A stretch of 64,000 bases of DNA from the NCBI RefSeq assembly GCF_030272615.1, contig NC_081406.1, positions 171,142,361-171,206,360 on the forward strand, given 5' to 3'. Below are positions 1-12,233 of the stretch, piece after piece. Both the position numbers and the translations under genes were made by a program. The notes beneath the pieces are model-generated. The model was not told the origin of the DNA, searched no databases, and saw nothing but the letters and a program-made list of their open reading frames with translations. Within the stretch, counting starts at the first letter, position 1. Every line of letters starts with the position of its first letter. The DNA comes from Cryptomeria japonica. Taxonomy: Eukaryota; Streptophyta; Pinopsida; Cupressales; Cupressaceae.

Positions 1-1190
1 TTTTGTTCATCATGTGCATAAACCGACGTCGCGAGCACATTTGGGTGGGAAGGTTTATGCTAGGCACACCCTTGTCGTGCATCCCAAAGTGCTAGAATGT
101 CGAGAGTCATACCATACCAATGCGATCTCTCAATTGCCCTGAGTCCAAAAAATTGTCAAAATTTGACGGACTATTTATTCAAATCCAGGACACATATGGT
201 CAATCCATTTGATCCTGTAGGGTCGTGTGAGGCTCCTCTACAATGGCCTATCTCAGTTTTCGACAACTCAGAGCCATTTTCAATTATTAGCATTTTTTTG
301 CATGCTCCAAAAACCGTCAGTTGCATGCAATGCAAAGTTGCAAGATTGGCTAGAATTGATTCGGTTCATCGTGTACACAAACCTTTGTCACAAGCACATT
401 TGGGTGGGCAGGTTTACGCTAGGCATGCCCCTGTTGTGCATCCCAAAGCACTAGAACATCGAGAGTCATACTGTACTGGTGCGTCTCTCAAGTGCCCTGA
501 GTCCAAAAAATTGTCAAAATTTGATGGACTGTTTCTTCAAATCCAAGACACATATGGTCAATCTGTTTGATCCCATGAGGTTGCGTGAGGCTCCTCTACA
601 ATGGACTGTCTTGGTTTTTGATGAGTCGGAGCCATTTTCAATTGGTAGCATTTTTTTGCCTGCTCCAAAAACCGTCAGTTGCATGCAATGCAAAGTTGCA
701 AGATTGGATAGAATTGATTTGGTTCATCGTGTACACAAACTGACACTACAAGCACATCCGGATGGGCAGGTTTACACTTGGCATGCCCCTGTCATGCATC
801 CCAAAGTGTCAGAACATTGAGAGTCATACTATACCGGTGTGATCTCTCAAGTGTCCTGAGTCCAAAAAATTGTCAAAATTTGATGGACTATTTCTTAAAA
901 TCTAGGACACATATGGTCAATCCTTTTGAACTCATGGGGTCATGTGAGGCTCCTCTACAATGGCCTATCTCGATTTTCGACAACTCGGAGCCATTTTCAA
1001 TTATTAGCATTTTTTCGCCTGCTGCAAAAACCGTCAGTTGCATTCAATGCAAAGTTGCAAGATTGGCTAGAGTTGATTCGGTTTGTCATGTGCACAAACC
1101 GACATCGCGAGCGCATTCGGGTGGGCAGGTTTATGCTAGGCATGCCTCTGTCATGCATCCCAAAGCGTCGGAACGTCAAGAGTCATAAGT
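1..1190. repeat. Tandem satellite, ~359-bp monomer, 3.3 copies
   Basis: The string GAGAGTCAT or a close variant recurs at 102, 461, 819 and 1178, giving spacings of 359, 358 and 359 bp. The sequence between these points aligns along its whole length with scattered substitutions. Each monomer contains the palindromic core TTGCATGCAA (changed in some copies) and a conserved stretch around CATATGGTCAATCC. The array runs off the left edge of the window. Open frames of 75-157 codons cross it, but the period is not a multiple of three, so each monomer is read in a different frame and these frames are not genes. I do not recognise the satellite family. Confidence 0.93.
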
Positions 1191-1715
1191 AACCATAAAT
1201 ATGCATCTTATCACTATTTTTTGGAATCAAACTATTAAACAATCATAATTCAATCATTTGAAATCATTCAAAAACAAAAAACTAATAAAAACAATAATTC
1301 AATCATTTGAAATCATACAAAAACAAAAAATTCACTTACTTTTATGTATACAATAGTGATAGAAGTGCAAACACAGTTCTAGTGGGGCCTTCAACAACCT
1401 CAAAAGCTTCTTTTGAGGCCATTGAGGCTCTTGGGTAACTTAAAATATGTCTATAAATCGCATACGCGCTATTAGACAATAAAATGTTGACAAGCCCAAC
1501 GGTATTCTTTTTTCCCATTCTAGACTGATAAGTAGCGTGTATCATAAAAAATGTTATCGCAGGGTAACAAATAATGGGAATAGTACCCCGTACATGCTTA
1601 TGAGTAATAAGTACCCGCGTACGGGCTCCTTTGCCTTAAAAAAGTTATGTAGGTAGGGCAATGAACTAATAGTTTCCAGTACCCTATACATGCTATTGGT
1701 AGTAGAAAAGATGTG
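1191..1715. other. AT-rich spacer with short direct repeats, no gene seen
   Basis: Noncoding. An A-rich phrase around TTCAATCATTTGAAATCAT is repeated at about 1250 and 1290. The stretch at 1330-1395 resembles 4438-4485 (shared start AATTCACTTACTT, then ATAGAAGTGCA). The motif GTACCCYRTACATGCT occurs at about 1577 and 1680, and a variant at about 4807. The GA-rich block thus lies between related flanking sequences. Confidence 0.6.
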
Positions 1716-3112
<1,397 letters not shown>

Positions 3113-3246
3113 GGTCTACAGGTACCCCAAGACCCATATGACCTCTTAGAAAAAAATTACGCCCACAACATGCCCCCACAGGGGTCACATGAGGGCTAAT
3201 CCAATGCTATATTAAATTATAAAGTTATGAATAGAACATCATACAA

Positions 3247-4380
3247 CCAAGACACCAAGAGAACCAACCACCAGACTTCGCTAAACCCACTAGAGTAAGA
3301 GCTTGACCTAACCCTAAGAGTACAGCCAAAGTTCTAAAACATATGATGCTATTAATTTGCAAGGTTATAAGACTGATCTCGATTGTGACTATAGGAATTA
3401 CACACTTGATTTCTTTCATGGGTATGTACCGTTCCAAGTTGTTTGACAAGTGATGATCATCATATACTACCACTGCCATGCATACAACAAACTTTCATTT
3501 CTTTAGGTGATAGGCGTTGTGTAACAACATGGAAACTCTCGCATACCCACCACTATCATTCTACATGACATCATCTGTGTTACGCTCCCTCTTTCTCTTC
3601 CTACCTGTTGTTTCCTTCTGAAAAACATATTGCAGGTACTCTGACTCATCATGTTTCTTTGTTGACACTATTTTCCACATCTGCTCTGCTCATTAAAAAC
3701 ACATTCAAGAAGAATATTGCTACAGGTTTCCTTATTTGTCGCGGTAATACACCCATTGTTCAATTTCAAACCCTATTCCTCCTATTAAATATACACACAC
3801 AAATCCATCAGTCATCGAGACCCCAAGCGAACAAACAATGAGGCTTCGCTAAAAAGCAAGTGTAAGAGCTTGACCTAACCCTAAGAGTATTGCCTAAGTT
3901 CTAAAACATATGATGCTATTAAATTTGCAAGGTTATAAGACTGATCTCAATTGTGACTATAGGAATTACACACCTGATTTATTTCATGGGAATGTACCAT
4001 TCAAGCTGTTTGACAAGTGATGGTCATCATATACTACCACTGCCATGCATACAACAAACTTTAATTTCTTTAGGTGACAGGCATTGTGTAACAATATGAG
4101 AACTCTCACATACCCACCACTATCATTCTACATGACATCATCTGTGTTACTCTCCCTCTTTCTCTTCCTACCTATTGTTTCCTTCTGAAAAACATATTGC
4201 AGGTACTCTGACTCATCATGTTACTTTGTTGACACTATTTTCCACATCTGCTCTGCTCATTAAAAACACATTCGAGAAGAATATTGCTATAGGTTTCCTT
4301 GTTTTTCACGGTAATACACCCGTGGTTCAATTTCAAACCCTATTCCTCCTATTAAATATACACAAACAAATCCAGCAGTC
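3247..4380. repeat. 567-bp tandem duplication
   Basis: Two head-to-tail copies, about 3247-3813 and 3814-4380. Matching anchors lie 567 bp apart: GAGCTTGACC at 3299 and 3866, CCTATTAAAT at 3781 and 4348. The copies differ by scattered substitutions. Both contain frames of 76-77 codons that agree closely (from 3608 and 4175), but the agreement follows from the duplication. I recognise no domain and no coding signature. Confidence 0.92.
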
Positions 4381-4383
4381 AAT

Positions 4384-5029
4384 TTTCTTAGGAGAGCATA
4401 CATGATAAAAATCAAAGAGGAAGTTGGAGACAAGAAATAAATTCACTTACTTCTATAGAAGTGCAGACACGGTTGCAGTGGGGCATGGAGGGTGGGAGGG
4501 AGAGAAGAAGAGAAAGAGGGATGGGGTATTGAGGAAGGGATAAGGGGAGAGAGGGAGGGAGAGAGAGAGAGAGAGTTAGAGAGAGAGAGGCACCTTGTAT
4601 GCATTTGAGAGGGGGAGACAATACACTTACATTTGTATATATATGTTTAATATATTATATATATACATATATTATATGTATATAAACATATTATATATAC
4701 AATATCATATTATACACATATTATATATAGAATATCATATTATACAATAGCGCGCATGCGCTGTTTATAGTAAAGGTAGTGCGTATGCGATGCCTACACT
4801 ATAAGTACCTTGTACGTGCTTTTGACTGTTTAGGCTTGGAAATAGGCTTGGATGACAAAGCTACGGTTTGGAAGTTTGATTTCCCTCCATTTCTCTCATT
4901 TTTGACATGTTTTATTTTATCAACTTGGTTTATCAACTTTGTCATCATCAGGTTTACACTTCATCAAGTGGGTATTTCTAAAATTGACACCATATTTTCA
5001 CCTTTCTTCTGAGCTTTCTAACCATATTT
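4384..5029. repeat. GA-rich patch and AT microsatellite in spacer
   Basis: A second, short GA-rich patch lies at about 4485-4600 and resembles the large block at 1716-3112. It is followed by an imperfect TATATA-rich microsatellite at about 4635-4748. A GC-rich palindromic stretch (GCGCATGCGC) stands out at about 4751. No gene is seen. Confidence 0.75.
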
Positions 5030-5700
5030 TTTTTTTTCACTTTGAACAACAATAACATATTATTATTGAATTTCTTTTACCAATGTCTCCATAGTTCTCA
5101 CAGACATAGGTGCACCATTTTTTGAATAACTTTTGATATACTTATCCAAATTTTAAAAACTTTATATATTATTGTAGTGCACTTGATTCTTTACAATTAA
5201 AAAAAAATAAAATTATATTTTTGATTTGTTTAGTGCAACTTATGCTTTGCGTACAAACATGTACCTAATTTTCAAGATGTGCTCGATTGGAAAAATCATA
5301 AAAAAAAATACTCAACAAAAAATTACAAACAAATACACATCTTCTAGTGCTCACTCTTAGCTATCTTTCTGCCAAAGGATTTGTCAAAATACTAAATCTA
5401 GCTATGAATTTTTTGATGCGCACGTCAGACACTATGTTATATTTTTCAGAAAAAATCAGGGTCAGTTTTTCGTGCGTGAAGGATTTGACCCCCTTAATCT
5501 TATCCAATTTTGAAAAAGTTTAGTATTTTAGACACTAGATTCAGAGTACTACAATATTTGTTCTTTGATTATCTTCATATCTTGAGTGGATGACTTTCAA
5601 ATTTTGCCTCCAAGTTCAGGTTCACCTGATTTCAGAAAAAAAGTGTCCACATATACCCCCCTTTTTGACCACCATCTTTGTGCACTTACCCACCTTTTAA
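5030..5700. repeat. Dispersed AT-rich repeat, copy 1
   Basis: Shares ordered similarity with 17200-17688 plus 61661-61765: phrases such as 'CCCCTTAATCT', 'AGATTCA(A/G)AG(C/T)ACTA', 'TTGAGTG', then 'AGAAAAAAGTG' and a C-rich stretch followed by 'GCACTTA'. The second copy is interrupted by gypsy1. The family is unknown to me and no protein is evident. Confidence 0.6.
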
Positions 5701-7269
5701 ATATGTACAACCACAAATCCTAAAGACTATCACCAACTCCTAAGATCGAGGATAATACGATCTAATATTATGGGTAAGACTTATGTTTAGACAATGACAT
5801 AGATGGATTGCTTCTTGTAAGTAGGTAAAATCACCTTTACATTGGGCTCAACTAGATCTAGAAGTTTGTTCCCGAAGTGTACTCAAAAAGATTTTTGCAA
5901 GATAATGATAGGGAAACAAAAATAATCAGCTACACCCAATATGTGATAGGGTTCAAACACTATCACTAAGCCTATTACACATTGGATAGTTGTGAAATAT
6001 CTTCTTAATTTGATAGTAACATTCTTATACATGCATCTACATGCATCTAAATATAAAAAATACATGTATATTCCTACAGATGGGTTTAATTTGAGTCAAT
6101 AAATAGATGTATGTTCTTAGACTTTAAATAGTTACAAGAGAGGTTTTAATAATGAAAATATGCTTGAGAATATTCCTAGTTTGTTACAATGAAAATGTAT
6201 TTAATCATATACCATTCAAGACTCATGCCTACTTTGATTGGAAAAAAGTCACAACTTGCAAGGAGGAAAAGAGGACACATACAAATAAAATTTGAAAATA
6301 AACTTGCATATAGAAAGCCTTAATAAGGCTTTATGGAGTTCAATGGTCTTAATATTCTACTTTAAAGCTACAATAACCCACATGAAATCAATGAGAGACC
6401 ATTACAAAGACTTGGTAGTGCTTTAAAATAGAGTCAATTTTTTTTAACTCTCAAAACATTCATACTAGTAAATATGGCAAGATAAAACCAATAGCTAGGT
6501 TTGAATGTTTTGTTGAATCATTATAGTTTACCATTGGATACAGTTAGATACAAACACACCTCCCATTGAAACCCTTCAAGTGATTTTATCACTTGCAGAC
6601 TAGACTTTCAAAGATTGAAACCACAAATTGATCGAAGATGCTTGTAGTCAAGAAATAAGAAGAATGAGAAACCCTTTCTATATCTTTCAATATTATATTT
6701 TTTACCATTCTTTTTTAGCTACTTTGATAAGTTATGGAGAGTAGCCATTTTTTTTTATCACCAGTCAACTCATTAAATTCTTCACTTGAGATTCAATTAG
6801 AGAAGAATCATACCTTGTATATAGTGTAGGATGAAGTATAACAATTGAAACATTCCTCTTTAGCTCAAAGAGTATCCTCAACAAAACCCTAATTGGCATG
6901 CTCATCTCTTTTCTATATATTTCTTATCCCTGTATTATTTGTCCGAGTCTCCTTTCCTCTCTACTAAGGATGACCATTAAATGTCTATTCTTCTCGTCTT
7001 AGTCTACTCCTTGATCTCTATTGAATTTTTATTGTCACCTTTTTCCATTGGTTATCTAGATTTGGTCTTGCATTACTCCTATATTTCATCCCATGTTTGT
7101 TTAGTTCCTTCAACAATCACATGCATTTTCATTACTTTCGAAACATTTTACCCCTTTTCTTTTTTCATCTCCTTAGTGTTGATCCCCTCTCATAGGCTAG
7201 ATTTCAAGAAGACAAATTTTGTTAGTTTTTCTTCATTTCCTATTTTCTTTTTGATATGATATTGGTTAT
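5701..7269. other. AT-rich spacer, nothing recognised
   Basis: No repeat boundary, RNA gene or convincing coding sequence is visible. A 92-codon hydrophobic frame at 6981-7259 on the plus strand is rich in Phe, Ile, Leu and Ser, as expected for T-rich DNA, and lacks any known motif. Confidence 0.5.
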
Positions 7270-8546
7270 AATGCACATGAAAGGGGAACATAGCCAAAAA
7301 CAAAGTTTATGTGTTAATATGTTATTCTTCAACCAAAAACCAAAAAAAATGAACTAAAATCCTTCATATACATATCAAAAGAAATTAAAGCATACAAAAA
7401 GAAGCATAAACAAATGAAATAGGAGTAAGAAGACTCCCTAAGATTCTCCCTTTGTGCACTTGATGGCTATTCCTTTTTCTTCTCCTCTCCAATATCCCTA
7501 GCTCGCTTGAGTGTAGCCCTTAGATTTTAGCATGAAGCCATGGATGCCAAATGAAGGATTGAATGTGGTTGAGAATCAAATTCTATTTCTATGAAAATTC
7601 TCAAGCTAAGATTGATATGATAAATCTTAAGTGTGAATGCTCATACAACTATAATAACAATGCTAAAAATGCTTCTTTTTTTCTTGAGGATATGAGTTCT
7701 ATTTATAGGAAAAATGGTTGATTGGAGGGTCAAGATTGATCTAGCTTAGAAGGCCTCGGATTGAATGAGAGATGCATGATCCTAAAACCATGCTTGGAAC
7801 TTTCACCAATGCAATGGTGACAAGTGGCATCATGAGAGGGCTTGAGAGGAGATGGAAGAAGCATTAAATGCTTGAGAGGACATGAGGGTAACCTCATGAG
7901 GTAAAGCTATTACCCAATGGGTAAACTCTTGTGGAAGGGTTACCCATGGTTAAGCTTTTGTCAAGGGGACAAGACCCATGTGAGTTAGTGTGTTGAAGAA
8001 GGGAAGCCTTTAAGACTTTGTAAGAGTATTAAATGGGTGAGATGATGGGTTGAGGGTTAATTATGGTTTAGGATTGTGCAAATGATTAGAAGGGGGTTTA
8101 GGATATTTTAGAAAGGATTAATTATAATAATCTAGAAGAATGGTTAGTGAGCAAGTGAGTGAGGATAAATAGCCTTTTAATTAAATAATTTATTTAAATA
8201 AAATAGTGGCGTGACTTGCATTTGTAGGAGAATACAAGTGCATAAGGTTTTATAATAAATATTTAATTTATTTAAATAGGGAATTTGGTTAGGCATTTTA
8301 AATAAACGTTTAATTTATTCAAATAAGATGAAAGGGGGAATTAAATAAATTGATAGATTTATTTAATAGTTGGACTATAGTTAGAAACTTTAATTTAAAT
8401 AAATTTATGAAATTTATTTAATTAAATTAATAGAATGGGATTGAAATGATTTAATAAAATGTGAATTTAATTAATAGAAGAAAAATAGTGCATTAAATAA
8501 ATATTAAATATTTATTTAATTTAGTGGATAGATTTATGTGTCTACA
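7270..8546 (-). mobile_element. Probable solo gypsy LTR
   Basis: The right edge ends in TGTCTACA, the plus-strand end also seen in the gypsy2 LTR (gypsy1 has TGTATACA). Just inside it (8170-8525) lie A/T palindromes of the form ATTAAATAAAT...ATTTATTTAAT like those in U3 of both gypsy LTRs. A consensus TATA box (CTATAAATAG, minus strand) lies at 7699-7708. No internal gypsy domains adjoin it. The left boundary is uncertain: TG at 7272 is a candidate. The sequences flanking the two edges, GGTTATAAT and GGGTATAAT, are near-identical, but this is not a clean 5-bp duplication. Confidence 0.5.
7699..7708 (-). promoter_or_regulatory. TATA box of probable solo LTR
   Basis: CTATAAATAG read on the minus strand, matching the plant TATA consensus. 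It lies about 840 bp inside the U3-side end of the proposed solo LTR. Confidence 0.45.
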
Positions 8547-9024
8547 GGGTATAATTAAAATTTTTTGTCCTAGTAAAAACCTTAACAAAACCTATCCAAG
8601 GCCCCCACAATGAAACCAATATTAGCAAGATATATGAAGGAGACATACCAAAGTTTTCCTCCAAAAGGATTTATGCTAGTTGTGTTCCAATAACCCCAGG
8701 CACGAACCTATTGAGGTTGTAAATAGACTTATTTTAAATCTAATCATGGCACTTAAATAGAAAGAAAACATCATACATATGTCTAAGCTTGGTAATCATA
8801 TCTCTTGTATTAATATCTCATTATATTAAATACATTCCTCATATCTACTTTACACGTTCTATCTTCCATCACCATTCTTCTCACTATTCTATATCTCTCG
8901 TCATCACTTGGTGACTAGATATCTTATTTATACTTATATCTCCTATTAGGGACATAATAATTAGGTAATATCCCTAAAGACAAATCTATTTCCTAAGTTA
9001 CATATTCTAGAACTCTACTATTTT
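8547..9024. other. Spacer between solo LTR and copia1, nothing recognised
   Basis: AT-rich, stop-rich in all frames, no repeat structure noticed. It ends at the 5-bp target site of copia1. Confidence 0.5.
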
Positions 9025-9029
9025 ATTAC
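9025..9029. other. Target-site duplication ATTAC, left of copia1
   Basis: ATTAC immediately outside the left LTR. It matches 16454-16458 exactly. Confidence 0.93.
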
Positions 9030-10517
9030 TGATAACTCAATGATGAACGAATAGTACCAAACCGATACTGAGAGGGGGGGGTGAATCAGTAAAGACAAAA
9101 ACACAGTCCTAAACCGGTTTGACAACAGACACTTCAAATGACTGGCAAACAGTGATACCGGTTTGAAACAGAGTGCAATTGGTAAAACTAAGAATGACTG
9201 AGACAAGCATTAACCAGTTACTTACTTATCTTCTCATACAATCTAACACTTCATTTCCATTTCACCCTAATGCATGAACAGGTAATCTACTATCAAAGAT
9301 ATACATATAAGCAACTAGATCAACATGATTCACCACTTTACAGAAAACAACATAGCATCACATGAAGAAGACATCACACATGACACACATATTTTTCACG
9401 TGGAAACCCAACTGGGAAAAACCACGGTGGGGATGAATACCCACAAGCTTGTTTTTGAACTCTCTAGAAGTCCGCTCTGTTAGGAGCCTTGTCCGGTTAA
9501 AGACTAATACAATAGGTTCTATTAGGAACTGATCCTGTTAGGGATCACCTGGTTAAGGGATGGCTAGAATACCTGGTTAAGGGTTAAACCCTATTAAAGG
9601 TTACCTTGTTAGAGGATTTCAAGAACTCAATAGCTTTGTGTTACCCTGTTAAAGGATTTACAACAAGCCAGTTAAAGCTACCCTGTTAAGAGATTTCACA
9701 ACTGTTGAAGTGGTTAAAGATCAACATGTATAATAATGATCTGATGATAGCACTCAATGCCAATGCAGATCCACTTAAGTTCCTTTTTACCTTCTGCACT
9801 TACACTCTGTAGGTATCACTTCTCTCCTTTGGTTTGGCAAGAATCACGTATCTCTTCTCTTGGATACACACACAGAACTTTTGCTAACAACATCAAAAAG
9901 AAACACAACTTCAACCTTATAGGAAAATAGATAGGTCAGTAGCATAAACCCTAAACCCTAAACCTGTTAGGTTAAGGAATTCAAACGGTTCAATCCTAAC
10001 TGTTGAGCACATTGCATTAAATGCAACAGTCTTGATCCAATCTCAAGTCATTCTCCATCATTTGTTTTCCACCAATTTCTTGGCGGCTGACAACCCATCA
10101 CATGTTATCACCATTTACAGACTTCTCACATTCCCGAGGTAGATAAGAACAATCTCCTTCATGCAAGATCCTTCATGCGCACAAGGCTTACATGGAAATA
10201 TGATCCGTTCTTCGTTTCCATGCTAACTCATCACACAAAGTCACTGGTTGAGCCACACAGACTTGAAGCACTTCAACTAGAAACCCTGAAGTTGAGACTA
10301 CCAACTGATAGTCATACAAAGCTTCCATGTGCCAGTTCCCATAGTCATATGCCGGTTCACCTTGAACAAACACACCGCTTCACTTTGGCACAAATGTCAG
10401 TTCACAGTGTTGTACCAATTCTCACATATGCCAGTTGAAACCTCTTCAACATATTGACATCAATGACAACATACAATGTTAATACCGGTTTTCATACCGG
10501 CTCACATAATGCCAACA
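9030..10517 (-). repeat. copia1 3' LTR
   Basis: 1,488 bp. It holds a G-run (9069-9079) near its inner-strand end, the phrase GGGAAAAACCACGGTGGGG at about 9413, a series of degenerate CCTGTTAAAGGATT-like units at about 9480-9720, and an AAACCCTAA-type motif at 9946-9964. It differs from the 5' copy by substitutions and a small insertion near 15545 in the other LTR. Confidence 0.95.
9946..9964. promoter_or_regulatory. Telo-box-like motif in copia1 LTR
   Basis: AAACCCTAAACCCTAAACC. The 5' LTR has the same motif with one change (CCCTGAACCC, about 15883). Telo-boxes occur in some plant promoters; a role here is inference only. Confidence 0.4.
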
Positions 10518-10531
10518 ATCTCCCCCTTTGG
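10518..10531 (-). other. copia1 polypurine tract
   Basis: Read on the minus strand, AAAGGGGGAGAT directly precedes the 3' LTR start TGTTGGC. This is the expected plus-strand DNA primer for reverse transcription. Confidence 0.9.
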
Positions 10532-10771
10532 CATTGATGGCAATATAAAAGATAATACAAAGATATCTCTCGGCTTCACATCTTCTCCCCAAATTTTTGC
10601 AGATATCTTCTCCACTTCACATCTTCTCCCCCTTTGACAACAATGCCAAAGTGGAGGCACAAGCTTCCCCGTTCCATTATGCTACTCCCCTTGAGGAGTA
10701 GCATCCTTCAACACATCAATCCAAAAAAAAAATTAACTATGCAATACCTGATTGATGTGGAGCAAATAATT
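10532..10771. other. copia1 untranslated 3' region
   Basis: Lies between the RNase H stop and the polypurine tract. It contains a second purine tract when read on the minus strand (about 10622-10640, CAAAGGGGGAGAAG) and another (CTCCTCAAGGGGAGTAG type) near 10685. No coding seen. Confidence 0.55.
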
Positions 10772-11356
10772 TTAGTTCACCTCCTGAAGGGGTAGTACCC
10801 CTAATTCACCTCTTAAGTACATAAATGTAGCCTTTGGGAGAGGCTTGGTGAATATGTCTGCTGACTGCTCCTTACTGGAAACATGTTCCAGTGCAATATC
10901 TTTGTTCTGAACCTTTTCCCTCAAGAAATGATACTTGAGTTCAAAGTGCTTGGCTCTAGAATGTAAAATCGGATTCTTTGAAATATTAATAGCAGTCGTG
11001 TTATAACAAAATATGCTTAATGGTTCAGATACAGGAACTTTGAAGCCATTTAATACATGCTTCATCCAGATTGTTTGAGTGCAGTTCATGAAGGCTGCAA
11101 CATACTCCGCTTCCACTATAGATTGAGAGATACAACTTTGCTTCTTACTCATCCATGAGACCAGTCTACCACCAAGAAAGAATACACCACCAATTGTGCT
11201 TTTCCGGTCATCTACATTACCTTCCCAATCAGCATCTGTGAACACTTTCAAGTTAAAATCATTATTGTATGGATACCATAACCCATAGTCAATACTTCCT
11301 TTCAGATACCTAAGAATCTGCTTGACTACAACCAAGTGAGATTCTCTTGGACTTTT
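10772..11356 (-). pseudogene. copia1 RNase H (end of polyprotein)
   Basis: This segment degrades the RNA strand of the RNA/DNA hybrid during reverse transcription. The open part (10772-11335, 187 codons) shows the Ty1/copia order: the first catalytic Asp in a 'TDADWEG' motif with 'KSTIGG' after it, the Glu in 'EAEYVA', an Asn in the usual catalytic Asp position ('FCYNTTAI', where relatives have YCDN), and the C-terminal 'DIFTKPLP' typical of plant copia. The natural polyprotein end is near 10772. Upstream the frame is cut by a TAG at 11357-11359, where relatives have Gln. It is a dead copy of a mobile-element enzyme. Confidence 0.93.
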
Positions 11357-12233
11357 CTAGAACCTTGCAGTAATGCCAAATGCATGTGCAATATCTAGTC
11401 TGTTATGCACTACATAATGCAACTTACCAATCATTGATCGGTAATCCTTCTCATCAACCAATGCTGAGTCATCTTCTTTGGATAGTTTGCAATTGGTTAC
11501 CATCGGTGTACCAACCAGTTTTCTATCTTCCATGCCAAAGGTCCTCAACACCTCTTTGACATACTTGGACTAAGTGATAAATATTCCATCTTTCATCTGC
11601 TGAATCTGCAGTCCAATGAAGAACTTAATCTCCCCTATGAGTGACATCTCAAACTCCTTCTTCATCACATCTGCAAACTCATGACTCATCTTGTCATCTC
11701 CACCAAAGATAATGTCATCAACAAATACCTCACAGATCAAGATCTGATCTCCTTCAGACTTCAAGTAGATATTGCTATCTTCACTTGTTCTCTCAAATCC
11801 AATCTTCACAAGATGGGAATGCAGGCGTTCATACCATGCTCTAGGTGCCTTCTTTAGACCATATAAGGCTTTATGTAGCCTACACACCATGTTACTATCT
11901 TGAGATAGGGAAAATCCATCTGGCTGCTCTATGTACACTTCCTCTTCAAGTACACCATTTAGGAATGCAGATTTTACATCCATTTGATATACTTTGAATC
12001 CTTTAAAAGTTGCATATGCAAGAAGCATACGAACTCCTTCCAATCTGGCTACAAGAGCAAAGGTTTCTCCATAGTCTTCTCCTTCTTCTTGGGCATATCC
12101 TTTACACTATTCTGGCTTTGTTTCTAATCATTGTGCCATCCTCATTTAGCTTATTTCTGAAAACCCATTTGGTGCCAGTGACATTTTTATGCTTTAGTCT
12201 AGGTACCAAGGACCATGTACCATTTTTCTCTAT
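11357..12233 (-). pseudogene. copia1 reverse transcriptase
   Basis: Copies element RNA into DNA inside the virus-like particle. Visible copia RT motifs in order: 'ETFA' and 'VARLE', 'YQMDVKSAFLNG', 'EEEVYIEQPDGF', 'LYGLKKAPRAWY' and the catalytic 'FVDDIIFGG'; then 'FFIGLQI' and 'GTPM'. Breaks: TAG at 11570-11572 and 12234-12236 at positions where relatives carry Gln, and a 2-bp deletion near 12107 before the 'GYAQ' motif. The length between IN and RNase H agrees with an otherwise complete domain. Confidence 0.94.

Noticed and set aside
97-1188. Open frames of 75-157 codons across the left array
   Set aside because: The 359-bp period is not divisible by three, so monomers are read in different frames; no protein is conserved between them.
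6981-7259. A 92-codon hydrophobic ORF that could look like a membrane protein
   Set aside because: Composition is what T-rich DNA gives; no motif, homologous copy or promoter context supports it.
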